21,197 nucleotides of DNA, from assembly GCA_027943245.1 (NCBI GenBank), contig JANDJZ010000648.1:1-21197 (forward strand), in the 5' to 3' direction. This stretch comes from Acanthamoeba sp. SK_2022b (taxonomy: Eukaryota > Discosea > Longamoebia > Acanthamoebidae). Shown here piece by piece: positions 7,830 through 16,767 of this stretch. Made by a program: the position numbers and the translations under genes. How positions within the stretch are numbered: position 1 is the stretch's first letter; each line of letters starts with the position of its first letter. Below the pieces are notes generated by a model, which was not told the DNA's origin, did not search any database, and saw nothing but the letters and a program-made list of their open reading frames with translations.

Positions 7830-10800
7830 TCAGGGGTCGTGCTTGGGGAGGGAGTTGCGGCGGCGTCCGCTGGACGGGCGTTTTTCGCCTCCTCTCGCGG
7901 ACTTGGGCTCGCCCAGCGGCTTGGGCTCGCCCGGAGCAGGCTCCACGACCGTCTCCGCAAAGGCTGTCGGCGATTGGAAGAGCGTCAGGAGGTCATGGGG
8001 CACGCCGCCCGTCCTCTCCGTGCGGCCCTTGGGTGACTTGGCGGGTGCAGCTGCTTCGCCCCATGGTGCACCATGCCACAATCAGTCAAGGCCACCCACC
8101 AATGGATGAGCGGCAGCTACGCGTATCGGGATATACCTCCTGCTGCGGCGGTGGTGGGACTGCTCGGGGGCTTTCTCAGGCGCGTCACGACAGGGCGAGA
8201 GGCGGGCTCGGGCGACTGCTTCTCCTCTGGTGCGGTGACCTGCAGGAGGTGTCCCGAGTCGGAGCGCCGGTGTGCTGTGGTGGGGGGACTACCGCTTTGG
8301 GGCAACTCCTGGCGCAGAGAATGGGAGCGCTTGGGCTTGGTGGCAGGGGCCTCCTCCGCAGCCGGTTGCTCTGGCTGCGCCTCTCCCTTGCATGATACAA
8401 CCTGCTCCCCCCCGCAAAAGGTCGTCCGACCGAGATGAGAACCACCCCTTCCAGCAGCGTACAAAAGCAGCATCGCAAGCACCAGTACAGGCTGGTCGGA
8501 AGAGGTGCTGCTCCGGGTTGCGGTGGGCTTGGGCGAAGTGTCGGCTGAAGTGGCGGCGGTCGTGGAGCCAGCAGCTGTCTCATCGGAAGAGCTGGAGGAG
8601 TTGCCGGGGAGGGCGGGCTGGAACCGAGGCACCAGGTTGTAGAGGAGAGAAGGAGTATCGAAGCACCGGTGCTGGATCTGCTCCAGACGCTCCAGGACCT
8701 CCTTCATGCCGGGCCGCTCCTTGGGGTCGACCGTCCACATGTCCTGGAGTTGCACTCACGCGTCAGACATCAACCTCCTCCCGCACTTTCTCTCTCTACA
8801 AGGCTTGGAGGAACGCGTGCCTTCATGAGGGCGGCGTAGTCGGGATCGCACTCGGGAGGAATGGGCAACCCCTCGCCACTGGAGATGGCATGTAGAATGG
8901 CAAAGTTGGACTTGCCCTGGGCGTGTGTTCGCGCATAGGTTGAAGGAGTGTGCGTGCACGCAGTAGCACAGAGATCAGGTCAGGGCCGCGTTCCAGGCGG
9001 TGGCCTTTTCCAAGAGTGAGTACCTTGAAGGGGACAGTTTGGGTCAAAATCTCCCACAGGATGATGCCGAGGCTGTAGACGTCGGCAGCGGGGCTGTAAG
9101 GTCTCGAGTCCAAGATCTCGGGAGCCAGCCTACCCACAGGAGCAATGAGTGGGGTAAAAGCCGACGCAGCTGGAATGGGGACCGGGGTACCAGTTGAGTG
9201 TGCCCATCTTGGAGCTGAAGCTGTTGAGAGAGTTTTGCAGAGCCTTCAAGGTTGGAGGGGAGGGAGTGGAGGATAGAGACCTGAGTGAGATGAAGATAGG
9301 TTAAACCAGCGGGCCAAGTGCGGGGAACCTTGGAGATGCCAAAGTCGCTGACTTTGATGTTGTAGTTGTCGTCCACCAGCAGATTGAGGCTCTTCAAGTC
9401 CTGCGCGGCCCAAAGCGAGGGGAGAGAGGATGGTGAGGACACGAGTACCAGGTTGGATCAGTCTGGCTGGTATAGGGTCTACGCGATGGACGACGGGCGG
9501 TGAGCTCATGTGGAGGTAGAGGATGCCTCGTGAGGCGTCGATGGCCATCCGCAGCTTCTGCTGCCATGACAAGTTGGGCTCTCGCCGCAGTACCTCACAG
9601 AGGTCACCTGACAGACGAGGGCCCTGGGGTAAGTCTGGGCATCGCACACTCGCTTATCTTTTTGGGAGTGGGGACCTTTGCTTGCGAACTCGGTGATAAA
9701 GCAGATGTTGGGCTCCTGCAGGCATGCGCCCAGGAAGAGTACGATGTTGGGGTGGCGCATCGTGCTGCTCCCCCAATGTACAGCCAAGGGTGAGCTGACT
9801 ACAATCAAAGTGGAAGAGGCCGTAGCTGTACCTGATGATATGGATCTCTTTGAGGAATGTATCAATGTCGGCTGGGCTCATTTGGTGGGAGTGAATCTTC
9901 TTCAGAGCTACGAGGGTGCCACGCCACTCGGCTGCGTATACACTCCCAAACGCTCCCTTACCTGCAGACATACAAGAACCGAGGTTGAGTTTAGGGCACA
10001 ACCACGCCATCCAAAGATGTGACTGTGCCTACCAACTCGCCTTCCCAGGTTGAGCTCGTTGTAGTCGATCTCCCAGTGTTTCTTTTTCTTGCTCTTTTTC
10101 TGATTCAGAGGACGTGAGGTGAAGATACAGGTTCACGACCGGCGAAAGAGGTTCGGCCAAGTACCGACGAGGGGGAGACATCGCGAGGGCTCGATGAGGG
10201 CGTTGTTACACTCGAATCCAAAGATCCGCCGAGCGACGTGCGAAGAAGAGTTGCTTTCTCTGATGATGAGAGAAGGAGTGAGTGGAGGTCTGCTTGTGTT
10301 ACGTGTATTACTGGTGAAGCGAGTGAGCGGACTCTCCATGAGTTCTAACATATCGGTTTGTCCCGATGCACGGGCCACGTCGATGGCATTGCCGTTGATG
10401 CCGTTGCCCAACCTATAGGCCAATCCATGTCCTCAGTTATAAGAGAAGCGCAGGAGGAGCGGATGGAGCTGTACCGCGGGTCAATCCCAAGGTCAAGCAG
10501 CAAGCTCACGAGCTCGGTATTGTGTGACAGCACAGCATAGTGCAGGGCAGTTTCACCGTGTCTGCCGTTGTTGGCTGTGGGTCAGCACCCTAGCCAGCGC
10601 GCATACCTCGAGGGAGGAAACGGCGCACTTGTTGGCGGCATAGATGTTGGCCTTCTTGTTGACGAGCAAGAGGGCGGATTCCTTGTTGCCACGCGCAATG
10701 GCGTTGTGCAGCGGGGTCTCGCCGTGCTTGTTTTGCGCGTTGATGTAGGCGCCGGCATCAAGTAGGCAGTAGAGAGAGTCCTTTGCTTCCTGGCGCGTGG

Positions 10801-11380
10801 TTCGATCGTTTGGGCTGTGGCGCACGAGGTAGTGAAGCACACTTGTACCGTCCATGTTCGTCATCTGCGGACCAATTCCCCCGTAACGGTTAATTAAGTA
10901 AGCGGAGTAGTGAACCGCGGCGGCCTTGGCGGGCAGTACCTTGGCGTCAGCTCCCGCCTCCACTGTTGTACAGTCGTCACACCCAGTATATGGGCAGTAT
11001 ATGGAGTGACATACACATAAGGCACAATGTGAGCAGAAGCTCTCAAAGTGAGCGCGTGGAGAGCAAGAAGAACCTAGCAGGCGTATGGCAGCCACGTTGG
11101 GGCGCACGTTGCACAGGCAGTGAAGCGGTGTCCAACCGTCGTTATCTCTTGCGTTTGGGTCGGCTTTGGCACCTGGATCTTGAGGGAAGAGGAGCGCGCG
11201 TAGGAGTTCCATATCGGGGCTGTCGCGGCCACAAGCAACGTGCAGCAGAGTCTGACCTCTCCCATCCCTCAAGCCCACCTCGCGTCTTCCCAACTTTCGA
11301 CGCCACATTCCCAGCGGCACCCCGTCCCGCACCATCTGGTGCACGGTCAAGGTCGCCGCCCCTAAGTTGAGTGCAGACAT
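7830..11380 (-). CDS. Ankyrin-repeat TKL-type protein kinase
   Basis: Exons in order: 11380-11074, 10962-10629, 10561-10475, 10412-10169, 10099-10033, 9961-9832, 9764-9676, 9607-9483, 9400-9329, 9243-9191, 9129-9024, 8916-8821, 8743-8489, 8401-8137 and 8050-7830, about 816 aa. The first 270 residues hold ankyrin repeats (GQTLLHVACG, DGWTPLHCLC, HGETPLHNAI, HGETALHYAV). The kinase follows: glycine loop GKGAFGSV (347-354), Lys367 in VALKK, HRDLKSLN (460-467), DFG (480-482) and LAPE (504-507), all intact, so it should be active. HRDLKSLN and the activation loop SKMGTLNW point to the tyrosine-kinase-like group. The tail from about residue 600 is Ser/Pro/Thr-rich and basic. The intron 8820-8744 has a GC donor. 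The donor at 10168 is uncertain. The intron 8488-8402 is 87 nt and stop-free, so it may be retained. The ATG at 11380 is the first true ATG. Confidence 0.88.
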
Positions 11381-11538
11381 CGTACACACCTCTCGACCCG
11401 ACAATCAAACAAGTGTTGGCGGTGAGACAACTGCGCCTTGTTGGGGCGTGACCTTTTTTAGTGCATACCGGGATAAAAAGAAAAAAGGGAAATAACAATT
11501 CCCGAAGATTAGAAAAAAAAAAGCTAATCCCTTCAACG
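11381..11538. promoter_or_regulatory. Divergent promoter, kinase (-) and NDUFA1 (+)
   Basis: Only 158 bp lie between the two start codons. The part next to NDUFA1 is A-rich and includes CCGGGATAAAA at 11468-11478, 61 bp upstream of its ATG, a possible TATA-like element. The same 11-mer occurs at 5006-5016. Confidence 0.5.
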
Positions 11539-11874
11539 ATGAGCAAGGCCTACTCCCTCTTCTACGCGTGGGAACTTCTCCCCGCCCTTACCGTGATGGG
11601 CGTGTTCCTGACCACCGTACCCATGGGCACTTATGCCGGCTTTAAGGCTATCCTGGGCGAGGTATGCCAATTACAATTCCATCATAATCTCTCCCCCCCC
11701 CCAAACCAAGCGAATTGCATGTGGCGCGGCGCATATACTTACTCACTTGCTTGCATCCAGCCCAAGAAAGTCGCAACCAAGGCCATCGAATACGAGTCGG
11801 AGCTGCGCAACCACCAGTACGGCATCAAGAAGCGCTACTACGGTCACTCGAAGGCCTCTTCCGAGACCCACTAA
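11539..11874 (+). CDS. NDUFA1: NADH dehydrogenase (complex I) subunit NDUFA1 / MWFE
   Basis: Two exons (11539-11661 and 11761-11874) with a 99-nt intron encode 78 aa. NDUFA1 is a small single-helix accessory subunit of mitochondrial complex I, needed for assembly of the membrane arm. The N-terminal part WELLPALTVMGVFLTTVP matches the family pattern W-E-ILP-x-L-x-VMGV followed by a membrane helix (about residues 11-33). The hydrophilic C-terminal part is Lys- and Tyr-rich with NHQYGIKKRYYGH, comparable to the R-x-x-x-x-x-x-x-RYY segment of animal homologues. Length is close to the usual 70 aa. There is no cleavable presequence, as expected for this subunit. It is divergent from the kinase gene and convergent with the ATG14-like gene, whose stop lies 116 bp away. 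Confidence 0.85.
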   Translation: MSKAYSLFYAWELLPALTVMGVFLTTVPMGTYAGFKAILGEVCQLQFHHNLSPPPNQANCMWRGAYTYSLACIQPKKVATKAIEYESELRNHQYGIKKRYYGHSKASSETH

Positions 11875-11990
11875 ATGCGTCGCGCTAGCCCGGTGCACCG
11901 CTTCCTGTCCGTTGGCGGCAAAGGCACTTGGTATTTACACGACGGAACGACCGAATACAAGACTACTCCTTCCTCCGTCACGCGCGCTCC

Positions 11991-13841
11991 TCATATGAAC
12001 TCCCAGTCGCCGAGGGTGGGGTCCTTTTCCGCTTGCTGCTTGTCGCGTCCGAGCCCGTGCCACTTGCGCGGAGGCGTGTCCCTATCCACCGCCACCGCCA
12101 CATCGGTCGATCATCAGCCACGACAAACAACGGGTGCAGACAACGAGAGCGCGCAAGCATGGTCCAGCCACGATCGGCGAATGCACGGAGTGGGACGGTA
12201 CGCGCCGAGGTTGGGGCTCTGAAGGAGCCGCCGCAGGTTGAGGAGGGTCTGCGGGATCTGATGCTTGCCCGGCAGGAACCCCTGCATCGCGATGGCCACA
12301 CGCCACACCCCATCAGCCACCGCGCCACCACAGCTGCCCCCCTCCCCAAACCAAACCAAACCAAACCAAACCAAACAGGCCACGCACCTGCGAGGCGCAC
12401 AAGTAGGCGACGTTGATGTTGAGAGCGGCAACGGCCGTCCAGAGCTCCCGCTCGTTGGACTGCAAGTAGAGCGGAAACTTGACACTGCGACGAGTCCACG
12501 CGAGGGAGAGGGGGGGGCATTGGGTCATAAGAGCCGGTCCTTGGCGAGAGCGGTGCGGAGAGGGGCGCGAATGTACTTGGAGCCTTCCTTGTAGATGACG
12601 GACTGCGAACCCCGCGAGTCCATGCGGAATGGGAGCACCACGCCCAGATAGCCGGCGATCATCTTCACTATGTGCACCACGTAGCTGCAAAGGCGTACTG
12701 TCAGTAGCCAGGCGCTGGCAGAGCACACAACTGCAGGGGCAAGGTGCCGCCATACCCGAGGGCAGCCGCCAGCACCCCGCGAGGCACGCTTGCATAGTCG
12801 CCTGTCGCGACGCGGGAGGAAAGGTGATGAGCCCGCGCGGCGGAGACCGTCGAGGGGAGGGCAGCGGCCACTCAAGAGCGCACCGTTGTTGGGCAGCACG
12901 ATGTTGATGACCCGACACTGCTGGTCGTTTACCGGCAGAATAGGCAATATTGTCAGCAGCTGCACGCACGCCACAAGTAGATTGGGGGGGGGGCGAGGAG
13001 GAACGAGGGTGAGGGAGGTTAGCAAGTGAGAGGCGCGACCCATGCAAGCGCTGGTGAAGAACCTCGAATACGAGCTCCTTCTTCTTGTCGAGCAGCTGAC
13101 TGCGAATGAGGGCAAGCTCCTTCCTCTGCTCGACCAGGCCCGACTTGTAGAGGCTGTCGTTGTGGAGGCTGTTTTTGGTGTTCTCCAGGTTGTAGATGGC
13201 CTGCTTCAGCTGCTTCATCTTCTCCTGCGTCTGTTGGCGCTGTCCTCGCACCCGCCTGCTCTCTGCGAGAAGGCCAGAAGTGAGGGAGAGGCCAAACCCC
13301 CAGCGGGTGGAGAGGGGTGAGGGGTGGAGGCGATGGCGCGCGGTCATGCGTTACCCCTTTCCATCCACTGGGAGTGCTCGGCGATGCGTTCGCGGGCCTT
13401 TTGCACGCGTAGGAGGAGGACCTGCTTGCGCATGACGAGCTCGCGATGTCGCAACTGGGCCGTGATTCGCTCCTCGATGCGGTTCTGCATGGCCGCGTTG
13501 TCCGCCTGTGCCCGCTTGTGCTTGTTTATCAGGATGGGGATATCTACTCGCTTCCACTTGCTCGTCCTTTGGCGCATAAGCTTTATGTGAGCCATACTAA
13601 CCAGAGCCGTACCAACGCGCGATTGGCCAATGCAACCACGCCCACACGACCCCGTCCTCATGCGAGTGCATTTCAGCCATCTTTGTTGCAGGGGGGCGTA
13701 CAGCTTACTGCAGGCTGCACAGCAGGGGCTCACCTCGCACGTCCCACATAGGGTGCAAGGTCGAGTATGGGGGAGGGGCGAGGAGGGAGGAGCCGACTGG
13801 AGGCGCTGGCGAGGAGCCTTGATGCGCGCCGCCTTCTTCAT
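11991..13841 (-). CDS. ATG14-like subunit of autophagy PI3-kinase complex
   Basis: Nine exons (13841-13702, 13596-13355, 13262-13063, 12959-12884, 12801-12756, 12684-12577, 12484-12388, 12281-12202, 12081-11991) keep frame and give 359 aa. ATG14/Barkor directs the Vps34-Vps15-Beclin complex to sites of autophagosome formation. The N-terminus has C29-x2-C32-x8-C41-x2-C44, the same spacing as the ATG14 cysteine pairs. Residues about 70-190 form a long charged coiled coil, the Beclin-binding part in relatives. From residue 195 the UVRAG/ATG14 fold reads LLTILPI, INIVLPNN, then GYVVHIVKMIAGYLGVVLPF, then NINVAYLCASQG and LLNLRRLLQ. UVRAG shares this second half but not the cysteine pairs, so ATG14 is favoured. 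No BATS-type membrane tail is evident; it ends GDWEFI. The exon 1 donor (13701) and the GTTCTT donor at 13062 are the least certain joins. Confidence 0.82.
12346..12375. repeat. (CCAAA)6 minisatellite in an ATG14-like intron
   Basis: Six perfect CCAAA units on the plus strand (TTTGG in the transcript) starting 12 nt after the donor of the 106-nt intron 12387-12282. Confidence 0.95.
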
Positions 13842-14038
13842 CTTGGCGATCTTGTTCCTTGTGGTTTTCACCTGAGGTTGCCTTTTCTCTGCCCTTTTCT
13901 GCGGTATAAATTGTTCAAGAAAAGAAAAGAAAAGCTTCGTTCGAGTTTCTTTGTGGGAGATGCCGGAGAGAGGGAGAGGGGAGGAGAGAGAGAGACGAGC
14001 AGAGGGCGTGTGTGTGTGTGCAGACGGAAGCGCGGGCT
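13842..14038. promoter_or_regulatory. Spacer between TM9SF 3' end and ATG14-like start
   Basis: This 197-bp stretch separates two tandem minus-strand genes, so it must hold the TM9SF 3' UTR and the ATG14-like promoter. It contains A/G-rich runs and a GA-rich stretch at about 13971-13999. No AATAAA on the minus strand was found. Confidence 0.45.
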
Positions 14039-16602
14039 TTAGTCGACGTGGATGTTCCTGTAGATGTTCCTGACAAAGACGAGGGCGGACCACCAGCCCA
14101 CGGTGCCGAGCATCACGAAGAAGAACCACGACACCAGGGACATGTAGCCGAAGTAAAAGGACAGCTGCAGGAAGCCGTGCATCTTGGACCTGCAGACATG
14201 CACCATGGTTGATTGACATCATCAGTGAATGAATGTGAAGAAAGCGTCCAATGGGGGGAGAGGGAGAGATCGTGGTGGAAGGAATACCGGTAGGCGTAGT
14301 AGAAGAAGGAGTGGACAAAGATGAAGACGCCGGTCGAACCACCGCTGGCGAACGAGCGCCACCACCACCTGTAATCCTCCATGGACAGCTGGAAGTAGGT
14401 AAGGGCGATGGTGATGCAAGCCGTCACCACGATGAGGATCAGGAAGACGAGCGCGAGGATCCCCCAGAGCGTGTAGGAGTTGTGGCCCCACACGGACGTA
14501 TAGATGTAGTACAGCTCTGTTGGCACAAATCAAGGAGGGAGAAGAGCGGAGATGAGCGGGCCGTCAGATTTCACACAGCGCGCAAGAAGCGCGTGCAGAG
14601 GGATAGGCAACCGATGTAGATGGCCGAGAAGGGGAGGAAGCCAGCCATGATCATCTGCACGGGGGCTTGCCTGTACCACGGCATCGAAGGGATTTGCCTG
14701 GACAACAAAGGGACCGACACCATCAGCGGATGGCATATGATCGCTTCAGCTGAGAGAAAGCGAGAGAGAGAGAGAGAGAAACGGGAGCTCACTCGCGAGT
14801 GACCTACCTCGGTGCCAGCTTGGTGCGGCACGGCGCGGCGAACTCGCTAGCGCCGAGTCTCCTACCGGCGATGCCACCGAAGACGGTCAGGGGTAGACCC
14901 ACTGCACGCATGGTAGAGGCGGCCCCCGAATTTGACAAATGAGGCCAGGGCATCAAACAGGGCGCGCATGCCATTGGTCGGCGAGGCTGTACCAAAGATC
15001 CAGATGAGGCACACGGTCACCACGGCCCAGAAGGAGATGGCCGTCGTCGTGCCGTACGAAAGCGCGGTGCTGTTGACGAAGGCGAACACCGAGAGGAAGG
15101 GAACGGCGAAGAGGGACGCGCAGAGAAGAATGTTCCACGACCATTTCTGCGCGGAGGAGGGGGAGGGGGGAGGGGGAGGGGGCAAGGAAAGAGGTGAGTT
15201 GCGCTGTTGAAAGCGGGGGGGGGGACGGGGGAAGGCCGGTTACCTGGCCCTGCATCTGTCGGAAGAGGCGGGCCGAGACGCCGCCGGCAACGGCCGAGGT
15301 GAGGGCGTAGAGGACGATGGTCGCCGTGTAGAGAGAGCCGTGGGAGCCGGGGTAGAACATGCCCACGAGGGCGAGGAGGAGGAGGCCGGCGGCGATGCAG
15401 AGGAACTGGGCGCCCGTGCCCACCATGGCGCAGAAGAGGTTCTTGGCGGGGGGGAAGCGGAAGACGTCTCCGTGCACCAGCTTCCAGCCGTAGTCCTCTT
15501 CGTCGGCTTCCTCCTCGTTGTAGCGCGAGTAGTCGCTCTTGAGGACGCGCATGATGATGATGGAGAGGAAGCCGGTGAGAAGGATCACCAGCACAAACGA
15601 GTTCATGATCGACAGCCAGTGGATCTCCATCTCCGAGTTGAAGAAGATGGAGGGGAGGTAGACGCGATCTTCGAACGCCGTGTCCGTCTCGTGCCACTTG
15701 ACAGCGTAGGTGAACTGCACCGACTGTTCGTTGGGCGTCAACTCGTTGAGCTCCACAACCTTGCGCAGGTCGGACGTCACGTTGACGCCAATGACCTGGG
15801 TCGCGACCACAGCAGCATGAGGCACACCGGTCGTGCAAGCAAGAGGGCGACAGACTTGAGCATTGGGGGGGGGGGAGAGAGAAGAGACAACAAAACAGGT
15901 CTGCTGCCTGACTGGAAGAAGAGGGAGTGCCACCACGGTCACCTACCTGATTTTTGTTGTAAAGGACGTTGAATTGAACATGCGTGAAGAGGTAATGCTT
16001 GTCTCCGTCCACAGTGCCAATGAAGCCGTGCACAGGCAAGTCATCTGTCGATATAAGGCATCCAATTTGGATCTGATGAGCCACGCTCAAGGTGTCAGAC
16101 AGAGGCCCACAACCAATACGAACCACAGAGCAATTCAAAGTAGTAGTATTCCTCGATGGCTTGCTTGAGGCGATTCACTTCTTCGGCGGTGAATTGCTTG
16201 CTACACAGATTCTTCTCCTTCTCTTCCACTATGGTCGAGGAGGAAGCACGCTTGTTATGAGAAGCAAAAAACAGGAGCTGTGAGGTGCATGGACGAACCT
16301 TTGAATTTGAGGACGTAGAGAGATTTCTTGAATTCATCACCCTCGAGACTCTCGCCCAAGTTGAAGGTTCGGTCAGGAGAGCGCATCTCCTTGGGTGGGG
16401 CGCATACGGGAAGAGAATAGTATCCATAGATTTCTGAAGGATTGGCATAGGGGCCGATGGTGTTAACGAGGAAAGGGATCACATCGCCGTCCTTGTACTC
16501 GTGGTCATCTTCGTTCGCTAGCGCCACAAAGGGAGCCAGTGCGCACAAGAGCACTACTGCTAGAAAGGTTCGTCGTGGGCGCAGTCTGCGAAGGGCTTCC
16601 AT
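14039..16602 (-). CDS. Transmembrane 9 superfamily protein (EMP70 / nonaspanin)
   Basis: Nine exons (16602-16299, 16228-16127, 16044-15947, 15795-15244, 15146-14993, 14901-14808, 14697-14612, 14516-14288, 14189-14039) give 589 aa, the usual family length. TM9SF proteins live in Golgi and endosomal membranes and act in protein sorting, adhesion and phagocytosis in amoebae. An N-terminal signal peptide (hydrophobic core [17 protein letters not shown]) is followed by a lumenal domain with family signatures [20 protein letters not shown] and [17 protein letters not shown]1 is at about 229-252, followed by the cytosolic loop with [18 protein letters not shown] and eight more helices. [22 protein letters not shown] and [10 protein letters not shown] are classic. 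The protein ends in HVD, not the usual K-x-D/E sorting tail. It is divergent from HAUS5 with 165 bp between starts. Confidence 0.95.
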
Positions 16603-16767
16603 CTTCAAGGCGGGCAACAAATGGACGTGGCGCTTTTTTTTGCGGGCTCTTTTCTTGATAGCGTTTCCTTCACGCTTTCTCTCCTTCCCTCCCCTTCCGC
16701 GCTTCCCGCGCTTTTGGTTTGCTGGTGTTCTCTCTTTGCCCTGGTTGCAGTTTACACAACGCCTGAG
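16603..16767. promoter_or_regulatory. Divergent promoter, TM9SF (-) and HAUS5-like (+)
   Basis: These 165 bp separate the two start codons. The region is T-rich on the plus strand (TTTTTTTGCGGG and pyrimidine runs at 16671-16700). No clear TATA box is seen. Confidence 0.45.

Noticed and set aside
7615..8109. Plus-strand frame of 164 aa starting in the TC repeats
   Set aside because: It begins in low-complexity DNA and runs antisense to the kinase tail exons. It has no homology or splice support.
12346..12375. (CCAAA)6 as a CRISPR-like or telomeric array
   Set aside because: Perfect 5-bp tandem units with no spacers lie inside an intron. It is an ordinary minisatellite.
11978..12520. Alternative C-terminal frame for the ATG14-like gene ending at 11978
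   Set aside because: It reads through an intron and is Arg/Trp/Ser-rich without family features. The 12202-to-12081 splice keeps phase exactly and gives a well-behaved end.
13904..13910. TATAAA-like element as a promoter for a plus-strand gene
   Set aside because: No plus-strand gene starts downstream of it. Both flanking genes are on the minus strand, so the orientation does not fit.
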